In this document: piece after piece, positions 9,068 through 17,811 of the stretch
How positions within the stretch are numbered: the first letter of the stretch is position 1
How the letters are laid out: the number at the start of each line of letters is the position of its first letter
NCBI RefSeq assembly: GCF_014200405.1
Contig: NZ_JACHBQ010000001.1
Location: forward strand, 1,674,001 to 1,738,000
Length of the DNA stretch: 64,000 bases
Direction: 5' to 3'
Source of the DNA: Cryobacterium roopkundense
Lineage (GTDB): Bacteria; Actinomycetota; Actinomycetes; Actinomycetales; Microbacteriaceae
Notes under the pieces: model-generated
What the model saw: only the letters and a program-made list of their open reading frames with translations
Database searches by the model: none
Told to the model about the DNA's origin: nothing
Position numbers and translations under genes: made by a program

Positions 9068-9427
9068 TCAGATCACTCGACGGCTAAGACCGCCATCTAG
9101 CCATTCTCCGTGCGGCGACGGGCTGCCTTGATCAATCAATTCCTCGGGCCGGCCAACTTGCGTCATGCCGGGCCGGGTCCAGTCTGGGGTGGCGACGAGA
9201 GCGGCAACCCGTTTGACGCGGGGGTCGACACCGGCCAACGCGACGGAGATGTCACCGCCCATGGACACGCCGCCGGCGACGACATCGCTGCTCAGGTCGT
9301 GTGTCTCGATTGCCCAATCAACGATTCGGAGGGCATCGAGGGTGGTCTGTCCGAGGATGGGCCACATATGCCTGCGGAACCCACCGAACACTCGCGCCAT
9401 CAAGTCGTGGGGGGTGCCCCTATGTAG
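9068..9427 (-). pseudogene. 3' part of alpha/beta hydrolase gene cut by IS110
   Basis: About 115 codons encode the back half of an alpha/beta hydrolase of the dienelactone-hydrolase/BAAT-like type. The nucleophile elbow is visible as GGVSMGGD and is preceded by TTLDALRIVDWAIETHDLSS. The front half is at 10878-11116 on the same strand, on the other side of the IS110 element. Without the IS the two parts would make a protein of roughly 200 aa. The exact junction could not be fixed because IS110 elements make little or no target duplication. Confidence 0.8.
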
Positions 9428-9431
9428 TTCG

Positions 9432-10637
9432 TCAAGGGGTAGTGGGTGATTGGGCTTGATAAATTGTGCCGTCGCGGAGCATGGCGTAGAGGACATCGCA
9501 GCGACGTCGGGCGAGGGCGATGAGGGCTTGGTTGTGGCGTTTCCCTTGGGCGATCTTGCGGTCGTAGTACGTGCGGGAGACCGGGTCGCTGAGCGCCGCG
9601 AAAGCGGAGAGGAAGAGCGCGCGTTTGAGGGCTTTGTTCCCTCGTCTGGAGGGGTGCTCGCCGCGGATCGATGATCCTGATCGCCGGGTGACCGGGGCGA
9701 GGCCGGCGTAGGAGGCGAGGTGCCCGGCGGTGGCGAAGTCTTTGCCCGAGACTTCTGTGATCAGGCGGGCGGCGGTCCTCACGCCCACCCCGGGCATGCT
9801 GGTCAGGATCGGTTCCAGAGGGTGGGCGTCGACGAGCTCCTCAACCTCCACGGCGATCTCAGCGCGCTGGCGGCGGAGCGTCGCCAGCTGCTCGGCGAGG
9901 CGGGGCAACACGGCGCGCGTCGCGTTCGTGCCGCCCACGACGACGGTCTGTTCGGAGAGAGCCTGGAAGATTTCCTCGGCCAGGCGGCACCCGATCCGCG
10001 GCGCGAGCTTGAGCAGGCGCGTGCCGAGCCGGGTCAGGCCGGCGGCTTTCATCGCGGTCGGCGTCGGGTATTTCTGCAGCAGGTCCAGGACGGCAGGGTG
10101 GTCGAGGTGCGGGCCCAGAACCCGCTCGAGGGCTGGGTGGACCTGCATCAGTAGCCCCCGGATCCGGTTGCTGGTCGCGGTCATCTGACCGACGATGTCA
10201 TCGTCGAATCCGCACAGCATCGACAGCTCCGCCAGCTGCTCATCCTCGAGGCGCAACGGCCGCAGCGCATGCGGGAGGGTCCGGGCGGCCTCGGCGATGA
10301 TCGCGGCGTCGCGGGCGTCGGTCTTCGCTTCGCCGGGGTGCAGATCGGCGATGCGCCGCATCGCGAGGCCGGGTAGATACCCGACGAGGATGCCTTCGGT
10401 GTAGGCGACGGCGACGGCGACGGGCAAAGCACCGACGGTCTCGGGCTGGTCAACGACCAAGAGCACCTGGCCGCGGAGCTTGAGCTTGCGGATCACCGCG
10501 CGCAGTTGTACTTCGTCATTCGGGAGGGCCTTGTCGTAAAGTCGCTTCCCAGTGCGGTCCAACGCGACCGCGTTATGCTCGCTCTTCCCGACGTCAACAC
10601 TGATGAACACGTCAACGCTGTCGTAGTTCTCAATCAT
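9432..10637 (-). CDS. IS110-family transposase (DEDD recombinase)
   Basis: A 401-aa IS110 transposase. The N-terminal RuvC-like domain starts with VFISVDVGKSEHNAVAL (first catalytic Asp near residue 14) and contains LVVDQPETVG and GEAKTDARDAAIIAEAA. The C-terminal domain holds LTSMPGVGVRTAARLI and the conserved serine-containing stretch SIRGEHPSRRGNKALKRALF. The start is the ATG of MIENYDSVDV; the open frame continues upstream into non-conserved sequence, so the longer version is unlikely. The family is now known to be guided by a bridge RNA made from the element's non-coding end. Confidence 0.95.
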   Translation of the reverse strand: MIENYDSVDVFISVDVGKSEHNAVALDRTGKRLYDKALPNDEVQLRAVIRKLKLRGQVLLVVDQPETVGALPVAVAVAYTEGILVGYLPGLAMRRIADLHPGEAKTDARDAAIIAEAARTLPHALRPLRLEDEQLAELSMLCGFDDDIVGQMTATSNRIRGLLMQVHPALERVLGPHLDHPAVLDLLQKYPTPTAMKAAGLTRLGTRLLKLAPRIGCRLAEEIFQALSEQTVVVGGTNATRAVLPRLAEQLATLRRQRAEIAVEVEELVDAHPLEPILTSMPGVGVRTAARLITEVSGKDFATAGHLASYAGLAPVTRRSGSSIRGEHPSRRGNKALKRALFLSAFAALSDPVSRTYYDRKIAQGKRHNQALIALARRRCDVLYAMLRDGTIYQAQSPTTP

Positions 10638-10870
10638 GAGTTCCCCTGTCAGCCATGCGGACCGGTTGGCCTGTCCGCGGCATCGAGTCTCGGCATCCAC
10701 GTTACGTTCGGCCAAGAAACGAGTTCCAGTCGAGCCCCTATTAGCGATCACCCAATACCAGTCAGGCCCGGTGACAACACCCCCCGGATCATCAATGACT
10801 GGGGGCAATAACCATGCCGGGCCTAACAGGCCAACACCCTTCAGAAGCAAAGCTTCAAGGGCTACCTACA
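10638..10870 (-). ncRNA. Candidate IS110 bridge-RNA region
   Basis: This is the non-coding end upstream of the IS110 transposase, where bridge RNAs are encoded in this group of elements. It contains short inverted repeats able to form hairpins, such as CCCCCCGGATCATCAATGAC followed by TGGGGGC, and CCCTTCAGAAGC followed by AAGCTTCAAGGG. Placement follows established knowledge of IS110; that an RNA is made here, and where it starts, is inference. Confidence 0.4.
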
Positions 10871-10877
10871 AGGTAAC

Positions 10878-11116
10878 GGGGCTTCGGTCGATCGTTCGCC
10901 GTGCTGCCACGGGTCAAGGCTCACGGCGAGGTAGCCCGCGTCGGACAGGCGGCGCAAGAACGGTGCGACAGTCTCTTTGGTTCCTCCGAGGAAGGGAAGC
11001 CAGAGCGCGAGGCGACCAATCGCCACTTCGGACTCGGGCGTAGACCAAAGGACAGGGATGCCGTCTACGTTGGACGAGTGCAGGTCGGAAGCGGACTTGA
11101 GTGGCGGGGACGTCAT
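10878..11116 (-). pseudogene. 5' part of alpha/beta hydrolase gene cut by IS110
   Basis: About 75 codons from the ATG of MTSPPLKSASD encode the first strands of an alpha/beta hydrolase (IPVLWSTPE, LALWLPFLGGTKE, GYLAVSLDPWQHGER). The frame runs into the IS110 end and stops at 10862. The remainder of the gene is at 9068-9427. The protein family's usual DPWQHGER...RRHMWPILGQTT connection is exactly where the element sits. Confidence 0.8.
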
Positions 11117-11208
11117 GGGTTCAGGATATTGAGCGGGTCTGACACGAGGTCTAGTCTGTGTCTTTCGCCCAACCTGGTCCTGCAACAGCTTGTCCACCCC
11201 GGATCTCC

Positions 11209-11673
11209 CTAGACGTCTCGGATCTTGAACACGGGGAAGTCGGCTGCAATGGTCTCGAATGACGCGACCGGCTCCGACTGATCGACCGGAATGTGCGGTC
11301 TCGCGCCCGGCGCTTGGGCCAGGTAGGCCTCAAGAATCGGCGCGCGAGCATCCGCCCGAACCTCTTCGAGCACCACCGGTCGCCTGCGCCCCGCGCAGAT
11401 GACGGCTTTCCCATTCGCGGCCCGCACATTACGCACCCACCGCGAGCCCTGCCCCAGCATGGAGACCGCATACTCGTTGCCTTCGTAGCGGGCGACCACG
11501 AGGGGCAGGGTGAGCAATGTTCGCGACTTCGGATTGACGGTCTCAAGGGTGACAGCGCCGTGGCCAACGACGCCGAGCGAGAACACCATCGCACTTACTC
11601 GGTTCAAGAACCGCGCCCACCGGTTCGGGCGTCCGCCAGCGTACATGCGCCGTAGGGAATCTTCACGAATCAT
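11209..11673 (-). CDS. DUF385 / deazaflavin-dependent nitroreductase-like protein
   Basis: A 154-aa protein of the Ddn-like split-barrel family. It shows the family pattern GHGAVTLETVNPKSRTLLTL, then PLVVARYEGNEYAVSMLGQG, WVRNVRAANGKAVI and a late FPVFKIRDV. Related actinobacterial proteins bind F420 or other flavins, or fatty acids; which applies here is not visible. The start is placed at the ATG at 11673 (MIREDSLRRM). The frame is open further upstream but loses family similarity. It stands alone between the disrupted hydrolase and a GNAT gene. Confidence 0.75.
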   Translation of the reverse strand: MIREDSLRRMYAGGRPNRWARFLNRVSAMVFSLGVVGHGAVTLETVNPKSRTLLTLPLVVARYEGNEYAVSMLGQGSRWVRNVRAANGKAVICAGRRRPVVLEEVRADARAPILEAYLAQAPGARPHIPVDQSEPVASFETIAADFPVFKIRDV

Positions 11674-11959
11674 GACAGGGAACCGCGGACCTGAAAGCGG
11701 GTGATGTGCACGAATTCGGGCATCTGGGGTGTTGCCTTTCCGGTGCTTAAGGTTGACACCAGGACAGTGGCTCCGCCACCCGGCCGGCAGTACCGACACT
11801 ACCAGCGCGCAGACAGCGTTATCCCTGACCGATACCCGGTCCGACTGACCGGTCGTCGTGCTAAATCCGATCGGCAAGTCAGCCGGTCAGGGACGCATTT
11901 CGTTTCTCCGGACCAGGGAGGGCCCCTCCCCGGAGCGTTCTAGCGACGTTCGGCGTTTG
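11674..11959. other. Short gap without recognised gene
   Basis: No family-like coding sequence was seen on either strand. The stretch probably contains the promoter of the DUF385 gene, which reads leftward from 11673. Confidence 0.3.
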
Positions 11960-12469
11960 TTAGGACACCCACCGGGTCTCGCGGTCTTTCTCGGCGGAGA
12001 TCGGGCGTAGTGCTTGATTTCGAGCGACGCCCATCGAGGCGTGGTGCTCCGGATGGATATGTGCGGAGAAGCGGTTAACCTCGTGTGCTCGCAACCATCC
12101 GATCATCATCTGGGTAGCTTCGGAGGCTATGCCTTCGCCTTGGCGCCTCGGCGAAATGACCCAGGCGATCTCAGCAACGAGCATTGAACCGTCGCACTCA
12201 ACGGTTGCCTGCACGAAACCGACCGGCTCACCAGTGTCTCGGTAGGTGACTATCCAGTTCAGCCACCATTGGGAACCGTCATCAGACTGCCCTACGGTCT
12301 GTGCGGCATATTTGCGGTGGAGCAGGTCCAATGACGGGGCATCGCCGCCGGTATGCTCGTATAGCGACGGGTCGGCCAGAACGTCGACCATCGAAGCTGC
12401 ATGGGCCACCGCGAGTGGTTCAAGCAGGAGCCGCACAGAGCAGACGGGTTCAGGTCGAGGCCAATCCAT
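11960..12469 (-). CDS. GNAT-family acetyltransferase (RimJ-like)
   Basis: A 169-aa N-acetyltransferase. Family landmarks are RLLLEPLAVAHAASMVDVLA at the N-terminus, a GEPVGFVQATVE strand, and the acetyl-CoA-binding loop AWVISPRRQGEGIASEATQM. It ends with HASMGVARNQALRPISAEKD, typical of RimJ/RimL-like members. The substrate is unknown. The gene points away from the second GNAT gene at 12667, with about 200 bp between them. Confidence 0.8.
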   Translation of the reverse strand: MDWPRPEPVCSVRLLLEPLAVAHAASMVDVLADPSLYEHTGGDAPSLDLLHRKYAAQTVGQSDDGSQWWLNWIVTYRDTGEPVGFVQATVECDGSMLVAEIAWVISPRRQGEGIASEATQMMIGWLRAHEVNRFSAHIHPEHHASMGVARNQALRPISAEKDRETRWVS

Positions 12470-12666
12470 CTCCTGAGAATGGCACAGTCGCGGTTGGACG
12501 GATCAAATGCGCCTTTGGTGCAGCGGATCTCGCCCCAACGGGGCGCGCTAAGCGCGAGAGATCTGGGCCAGTGCCTCACCCAAGAGTTCATGCCCCCGTG
12601 CCTGTCCGCGCCCTGCCCTCGGAATCCGTCGGTGCAACTCGACGGTCGGCCTGGAAGAATTGAGAG

Positions 12667-13137
12667 ATGACCGTAACCCTGCAGCGAATCCTCGCCAGCG
12701 ACTTCCCGACGTGGATTGAGCAAAGCAGCGTGGAGTATGCCGGTGACTTACTTGCCCAGGGCCGATCACACGAGGAAGCTCGGCGCATAGCGGTCGAGAG
12801 CATGGCTCGTTCGTTCCCGGAGGGCACTCAGAGCCCCGGCAATGAGGTCTTTCACGTCACGAACGAGGTTGGTACGGCAGTGGGATATCTGTGGATCGGG
12901 CAGGATGTCACCACCGACCCGGGGGCGTGGTGGGTCTGGGACGTTTTCATCAACGCCGACCAGCGTGGCCAGGGTCATGGGAGAACAACGATGCTGCTCG
13001 GTGAGGAATACGCACGCTCCCACGGAGCGCGCTCTCTAGGCCTCAGCGTCTTCGGATTCAACACCGGTGCCAGGCGACTTTACGATTCCCTCGGCTACGA
13101 GACAACCTCGGTGAAGATGCTCAAGAAGCTCGACTGA
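12667..13137 (+). CDS. GNAT-family acetyltransferase
   Basis: A 156-aa N-acetyltransferase of a different subgroup from its neighbour. It has an N-terminal helix rich in acidic residues, then GTAVGYLWIGQDV, the central strand WWVWDVFINADQRGQGHGRT (acetyl-CoA pyrophosphate loop QRGQGHG) and the C-terminal LSVFGFNTGARRLYDSLGYE motif. The start is the ATG of MTVTLQRILA. The substrate cannot be predicted. Confidence 0.82.
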   Translation: MTVTLQRILASDFPTWIEQSSVEYAGDLLAQGRSHEEARRIAVESMARSFPEGTQSPGNEVFHVTNEVGTAVGYLWIGQDVTTDPGAWWVWDVFINADQRGQGHGRTTMLLGEEYARSHGARSLGLSVFGFNTGARRLYDSLGYETTSVKMLKKLD

Positions 13138-13306
13138 GCCTTCTCTTCGCTATCGCTGGTTGGCGTCACTGCAGGGCAGCGCCGAGATAGACACACGCAG
13201 GTGGAACCCGCAACGCGACTGGTCAAGGGCCGATCACCGAAAGATTATAGGGTCGATGCTTGTTCTAGGACGTTTCCTCTGGCGAGGATTCTGACGTCTC
13301 GGTTAG

Positions 13307-13570
13307 CTATTCACCGACCGTGCCGTCGATCGATTCGCGCAGAAAGTCGGCGTGTCCGGCGTGGCGGGCGGTCTCTTCGACAAGGTGAAACAGCACCCAT
13401 CGGAGCGAGAAGTTGCGACCGTCGCACAGCGCCTTGACCGACAGCTGATCTACGCTTGCTGATTTGGACACGACTGCCCGGCTCCATTCGCAGGCTTCGC
13501 GGTAGCGACTCCGGACATTTCGGTTCAGGATCGATTCGCATTCGCCCATCCTGCCATTGGGCGGAGACAC
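13307..13570 (-). pseudogene. DinB/DUF664 family fragment (C-terminal)
   Basis: The frame encodes the C-terminal half of a DinB-like protein: [20 protein letters not shown], then [20 protein letters not shown] with the conserved metal-binding histidines, then [11 protein letters not shown]. Family members of about 170 aa act as mycothiol- or metal-dependent hydrolases or transferases. Here the first ~90 residues are missing; the open frame upstream ([13 protein letters not shown]...) is unrelated and only ~40 bp separates it from the next gene. I interpret it as a truncated gene. Confidence 0.7.
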
Positions 13571-13604
13571 ATCGTTAGGGGAACCCCTGCGAGAAACAAT
13601 GGGA

Positions 13605-14420
13605 TCAGGCAGCAGCTTGTTTCTCTAGGATGCGCATGACGGTTGGTCCGGGATCAGTCGGCCTGCGACCGAGGAGATCGCCGAGGTCGGTAGTCGTGCG
13701 CGAAAGAAAACCGTGTGCCGCATTCGAATAGATTGAAAGCAGCATCGCTGGCTGAAAGGGCAACAGCCCACTCTGTTCGAGAACAGCGCGGTGACTGCCG
13801 AGCGCAGCTGGTCGGTAGAGCAAACCGGCCCCCTCGGCGATCTGGCCGGCAGTGACCGCAATCGACCCGACTAGGTCGTACACACGATTGATATGGCGGT
13901 CGGGTACGGCTGCCACGATGGCTGCTGCCTCGGCCAAATCTGCGCGAGTGACCACAGCCACAGAACCCGTGCCAAACGGCGCGGTAATGACGCCGTCTAT
14001 CGGCGCGAGCAATGACCCGAAAAGCTCGGCATAGAGGCCATTGCGCAGAATAGTCCACCGCAAAGTACTTTCCTGTATTCGCCGCTCGGTCCAGCGATGC
14101 GCGAGGGCGAAGCCCAGGTGGTCCCCGTGTGTGGCGACGCTGGTGTAAATCAGGTGCTGCACTCCGTCGCGTTCCGCAGCCGCGACGACGCTCTCATGCC
14201 GAGCAATCACCACATCATCCTCGGCATACCCAGCGGAGACCATGACTACCGTGGCGAAACCGGTGAAGTCCAAAGAACCGGGTTCGTCGAAGTCGACGCG
14301 TCGTTGCTCGCTGCCCTCGACTGGTCGTCGTGTGCCCGCCACGACTGGCTGGCCCCCGCCAGCCAGTCGTTCGACGATGGCACGGCCTAACTGGCCGGAT
14401 GCTCCTGTAACCAAAATCAT
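13605..14420 (-). CDS. NmrA/QOR2-like NAD(P)-binding protein
   Basis: A 271-aa protein with a Rossmann N-terminus [19 protein letters not shown] (GxxGxxG type), followed by [20 protein letters not shown] and a [15 protein letters not shown] segment. These features place it with the NmrA-like redox sensors/quinone oxidoreductases (YtfG-like). The short ATG start at 14420 fits the Rossmann fold. It is divergent from an HxlR regulator at 14502, the classical arrangement in which the regulator controls the reductase. An electrophile or quinone response is therefore likely, by inference. Confidence 0.85.
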   Translation of the reverse strand: MILVTGASGQLGRAIVERLAGGGQPVVAGTRRPVEGSEQRRVDFDEPGSLDFTGFATVVMVSAGYAEDDVVIARHESVVAAAERDGVQHLIYTSVATHGDHLGFALAHRWTERRIQESTLRWTILRNGLYAELFGSLLAPIDGVITAPFGTGSVAVVTRADLAEAAAIVAAVPDRHINRVYDLVGSIAVTAGQIAEGAGLLYRPAALGSHRAVLEQSGLLPFQPAMLLSIYSNAAHGFLSRTTTDLGDLLGRRPTDPGPTVMRILEKQAAA

Positions 14421-14501
14421 GTGCAAGTCCCCTCGGTGGTTCTGAACAGTAACTAGACTCATCCTCGGGAACTCACCGGCACTCCACAAGGAGGCACTTT
14501 C
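14421..14501. promoter_or_regulatory. Divergent promoter region between NmrA-like and hxlR genes
   Basis: This 81-bp spacer must hold promoters for both divergent genes. It contains AGTAACTAGACT near 14446, a partly symmetric core that could be the HxlR operator, and an AAGGAGG ribosome-binding site at 14488-14494 before the hxlR ATG. Operator identity is inferred only from position. Confidence 0.4.
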
Positions 14502-14915
14502 ATGTCAGACAGTCACATTCAAGTAACCACCTTGATCGAACCCTGCGGCTTGGACGAGCACCCGGACTGCGGGATCCGCGACGTACTGACCCGGGTGGGC
14601 GACAAATGGTCCGTCCTGGTCATCGTTGAACTCGCCTCGGGCATACGCCGCTTCCGCGAATTACAACGCGGCATCGACGGAATCTCACAGCGGATGTTGA
14701 CCCTGACCGTGCGCCGGCTGGAGCGCGACGGCCTTGTCACCCGAACCGTGTACCCCACAGTCCCCGCCCAAGTCACGTACGAGCTGACGGCCCTGGGCAG
14801 CAGCCTGACCGACCTCGTCAAACAACTCGCCGACTGGTCACTCGACCACCGCGAAACCATTGGGCGTTCCCGAGCCCACTACGACGCCCAACACCCCGAC
14901 AACGAGATCCACTAA
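14502..14915 (+). CDS. HxlR-family transcriptional regulator
   Basis: A 137-aa winged-helix protein with the HxlR pattern: CGIRDVLTRVGDKWSVLVIV (including the reactive-type Cys near residue 26), FRELQRGIDGISQRMLTLTV recognition region, and RLERDGLVTRTVYPTVPAQV wing. HxlR/QorR/HypR-type regulators sense electrophiles, quinones or disulfide stress through N-terminal cysteines; two Cys residues (in EPCGLDEHPDCG) fit that. It very likely controls the divergent NmrA-like gene. Confidence 0.9.
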   Translation: MSDSHIQVTTLIEPCGLDEHPDCGIRDVLTRVGDKWSVLVIVELASGIRRFRELQRGIDGISQRMLTLTVRRLERDGLVTRTVYPTVPAQVTYELTALGSSLTDLVKQLADWSLDHRETIGRSRAHYDAQHPDNEIH

Positions 14916-14941
14916 ATACGGGCCGCCCGCAAGGGGGACCG

Positions 14942-15469
14942 TCAGTGCCTCGGCACTCGGCCCAGGAAGGCCAGCAGGCGATCGCTTGCGGAGGAGTTGC
15001 TGGGGACGTCGACCGGCGCAGCGAAGTTCTCCCCCCGCGAGCTGACGTTGAGGGTGGGTGAGACCAGCGCGAGGACGTCCTCGGCCAGCGACTCCGGGAT
15101 GCGGTGGGCGGGGTGGCGGGCCAGCCCGATATCCCAGCCGTGGGTCGTCAACTCGACCGCGCCGGCAATCGTTGCGTTCTCGACCCGCGTCGCATCGGCC
15201 GCGACAGTGAATGCGTGCGTCAGCTTTGCCAACCGCTCCTCCACCAGCGCCACTGGGCGGAGATCGTTGGTTCGTGGCGGCTGTGGAAGGGCGAGCATTC
15301 CCGTCTCGAGCAGACCGATTAGAGCGTCGATGACGTCGGCGAGGTGCAGGACGACCCGTCCCGCATTCCAGCCCTCACACGGCGTCGGTCGTCGGAGATC
15401 GTCGTTGGTCAGCTCGGACAGGACGCCACGCGCGTAGTTGGTGGCCCGGCCGAACAGCTCGGTGGTCAC
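14942..15469 (-). CDS. TIGR03086-type DinB/mycothiol maleylpyruvate isomerase-like protein
   Basis: A 175-aa protein starting at a GTG. The family pattern LRRPTPCEGWNAGRVVLHLA (with a metal-ligand His) and GAVELTTHGWDIGLARH (second His) are visible, as in TIGR03086 metal-binding proteins. These belong to the MDMPI N-terminal fold. The start codon overlaps the stop of the upstream ArsR-SRPBCC gene (GTGA), so the two are co-translated. The function may be in mycothiol-linked detoxification, by inference. Confidence 0.8.
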   Translation of the reverse strand: MTTELFGRATNYARGVLSELTNDDLRRPTPCEGWNAGRVVLHLADVIDALIGLLETGMLALPQPPRTNDLRPVALVEERLAKLTHAFTVAADATRVENATIAGAVELTTHGWDIGLARHPAHRIPESLAEDVLALVSPTLNVSSRGENFAAPVDVPSNSSASDRLLAFLGRVPRH

Positions 15470-16269
15470 GCGCGTGACCGCTCCGGCATGCTCCAGGGCG
15501 CCGTCGGCAGGATATCGCCGGTTTCCAGCAGGGACTTGAGGTTGGCGAGCACGGCAGGCCAGCCGCGCGAGATGCCGTTCAGCATGTCGGTGTTCGGGAG
15601 GTTCTCGTGGGTCACGGTCAGCCGGACGATGTTTTCGTGGGGCTCGACGAGGAACGTGACGACTGAAGGTCCGCCCGGCTTGTCGTCGTCGGAGTCCGCG
15701 AAGGTGATCACAAGCCGGGTGGGTGGCTCGGCCTCAAGTACCATGCCGGTCACGTCGATAGCGCCGGAACCGTCCACTCGCCGATGTTCCCAAGGGGAGC
15801 CGGGTTGCCAGTCGGACACATTGGCGTGTCCCCAGTAGCGCGCGGTCAGGTCGGCGTCGGTCAGGGCCTGCCAGACGTCTTCGCTGCTCGCACGGATATA
15901 GGTGACGTAAACGTACGTCAGCACTGATGTCCTAGTGTCTGTCATTGCATACTCCTCTGCTCGGTTTTTGATGGCGCTGATCGTGGCCAGCCGCGGTGCG
16001 TCGTAGGCCGCGATCCAGCGCTCGCCTATCTCGTGGATCGGTGCGGGGTTGAGGTAGTGCAAGCGCTCTCGCCCTTGCCGCACCACGTAGACGAGGTCTG
16101 CCTTGGCGAGGAGGTCGAGATGCTGCGTTGCCGACTGGCGGGCCATCTGAAGACTTCCGCAAAGCTCCGTGAGGGTCTGCCCGTTCCTGTCCCGGAGACG
16201 ATCGAGCAGGACGCGCCTGGTCGGGTCGGCCAACGCCTTGAACACCGGACCCAACGCTTCGTCAGTCAT
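15466..16269 (-). CDS. ArsR-type regulator fused to SRPBCC (AHSA1) domain
   Basis: A 267-aa fusion. Residues about 1-85 form an ArsR winged helix (VFKALADPTRRVLLDRLRDR, then LQMARQSATQHLDLLAKADL). Residues about 115-260 form an AHSA1/SRPBCC ligand-binding domain (IRASSEDVWQALTDADLTAR, later PHENIVRLTVTHENL and GWPAVLANLKSLLETGD). Such fusions are known in Actinobacteria and probably link binding of a hydrophobic ligand to repression. It is translationally coupled to the TIGR03086 gene, so it likely regulates its own two-gene operon. The ATG at 16269 was chosen because MTDEALGPVFKALADPTRR is the usual start. Confidence 0.87.
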   Translation of the reverse strand: MTDEALGPVFKALADPTRRVLLDRLRDRNGQTLTELCGSLQMARQSATQHLDLLAKADLVYVVRQGRERLHYLNPAPIHEIGERWIAAYDAPRLATISAIKNRAEEYAMTDTRTSVLTYVYVTYIRASSEDVWQALTDADLTARYWGHANVSDWQPGSPWEHRRVDGSGAIDVTGMVLEAEPPTRLVITFADSDDDKPGGPSVVTFLVEPHENIVRLTVTHENLPNTDMLNGISRGWPAVLANLKSLLETGDILPTAPWSMPERSRA

Positions 16270-16509
16270 ACATACATCATGCAGGCAAATACCTGCATGT
16301 GCAAGGGCGGCGGGCCACGGGTCTCGTTGACGAGCCAGCCCGCCGCCCCGACTTCCAGCGCCCAACTTGGTCCCTGCTCCCGGCGCCACGGACCAAGGTC
16401 GTCAGTCGTTCGTAAGAGGGACCTCTACGAACACGGCTCGGCGCTGAAATTCGATGGCGCTGAGCCGGATCCTCCGCCGGGCATCCCGTTGTGTAGTCGG
16501 TGGGGCTAT

Positions 16510-17643
16510 TTACGACGATCTCAGTGTTGCTTCGGTGGCGTTAGTGAACGCATCGAATAGTGCGGTAGACGGGGGCAGGACCTGAGTCATCAGGGCGACC
16601 GCGACATCGTGCTCTGGCCAGCTGTACCAGAGTGTGCCTAGTCCACCGCCCCATCCGTAGCGGCGTCCGAATTCCCCGTTCGTTATTCCCACTCCGTACC
16701 CCCATCCGCCTCCGTCCAGGAAGGCCTGCGCCGAGGGGCCGGATCGCTGCTCCGCAGTGAGTTGATCGGAGGTCATTGCCGCCGCCGATTCGGGGGATAA
16801 CAATCCGCCGCCGTTATTGAGCAGCATCCTGGCGAATCGCAGCATGTCACTCACTGTGGACACCAGGCCGCCGCGCGCGTCGGGGAATGCTGGCGGTGTC
16901 GACCACCGGCTGTCGAGGGCGCTGTCGAAGCGGACCAAACCGTTCTCGCTTTGAGCGAAGGCGGGCACGAGATGTCGCGGTGAGGCGACGAACCCGGTCT
17001 GGAACATGGCCAGTGACGTGAACAATCGCTCGCGCATCAGAACATCCAAAGGGCTTTCCGCGGCGCGGGAGAGCACGACTCCCAGCAGTGCGTAGGCGAG
17101 CTCGTAGCGCCATACCGTGCCTGGCTGTTCCAGCAGGGGCAGTGCTGCAAAGCGGGTCACCCAGTCGCTGGGCTCAAGCGTCCTCGAGGGGTCAGGAGGC
17201 CCAAACCCCAGCCCGGCCGCTGCGGCTGCCTCGACCGTCGGACAGGTGCTCTCGAAAACGAAACCAAAGCCCATTCGCATCGTCAGCAAATCCGCGATCG
17301 TCATCGAGCGTTGAGCTGGCACAGTCTCCTCGAGCGCGCCATCGAGCTGACGCAGAACGCGGCGGCCGGTCAGCTCCGGGACGAACTTTTCGACGGTGTC
17401 GTCGAGGTTCAGTACCCCGTCCTGAACAAGGAGCAGTGCGACAGCGGCCACCATTGGCTTCGTGTTTGAGCTGATACGCATGACAGCATTGACGGGCATC
17501 GCGACGGTTCCACCGGGTTCGGTCTGTCCGACGGCGGCCACGGACCTGTGGTTGCCATGCAAAACGCCTACGACAGCGCCCGGGACCTCCCCATCGTCCA
17601 CCAGCGGACGGATTGTCTCGATGAGCTGCTCCGCATCCACCAC
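16510..17643 (-). CDS. Serine hydrolase (beta-lactamase/esterase EstB family)
   Basis: A 377-aa protein of the class C beta-lactamase-like serine hydrolases. The catalytic SxxK is seen as ISSNTKPMVAAVALL, and a tyrosine motif as WRYELAYALLGVVLSRA. The late GYGVGITNG...RRYGWGGGLGTLWYSW block matches the esterase-type HGG/KTG region, here with WGGGLGT. No signal peptide is seen, so it is probably cytoplasmic and more likely an esterase than a resistance enzyme. The start is set at a GTG (VVDAEQLIETIRPL), since the open frame before it lacks similarity. Confidence 0.82.
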   Translation of the reverse strand: MVDAEQLIETIRPLVDDGEVPGAVVGVLHGNHRSVAAVGQTEPGGTVAMPVNAVMRISSNTKPMVAAVALLLVQDGVLNLDDTVEKFVPELTGRRVLRQLDGALEETVPAQRSMTIADLLTMRMGFGFVFESTCPTVEAAAAAGLGFGPPDPSRTLEPSDWVTRFAALPLLEQPGTVWRYELAYALLGVVLSRAAESPLDVLMRERLFTSLAMFQTGFVASPRHLVPAFAQSENGLVRFDSALDSRWSTPPAFPDARGGLVSTVSDMLRFARMLLNNGGGLLSPESAAAMTSDQLTAEQRSGPSAQAFLDGGGWGYGVGITNGEFGRRYGWGGGLGTLWYSWPEHDVAVALMTQVLPPSTALFDAFTNATEATLRSS

Positions 17644-17811
17644 TCGATCGTAACAGCGGCCTACAACGGAGTGAGCACCACACTGTGACAGCCCCACGAG
17701 CCGTAACGACCTATGCACAGTGGCCTACGACGGGCGATCGATGTTCGAAAATACACACATATGGCTAGGGAGGCCGGACGTCCTCGGCCCCGGCTTGGTA
17801 GTGTGACCGCC

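Larger units (their letters stand above)
9428..10870 (-). mobile_element. IS110-family insertion sequence (ends approximate)
   Basis: The element consists of one DEDD transposase gene and a non-coding stretch of about 230 bp upstream of it (10638-10870). It interrupts an alpha/beta hydrolase gene whose two halves lie directly outside it. Clear terminal inverted repeats are not seen, as is usual for IS110. The boundaries are inferred from where the host gene's reading frame disappears and resumes, and may be off by 10-20 bp. Confidence 0.82.

Noticed and set aside
16510..17643. Beta-lactam resistance gene
   Set aside because: SxxK is present, but there is no signal peptide and the YxN and KTG motifs are replaced by esterase-like sequences; a cytosolic esterase is more likely.
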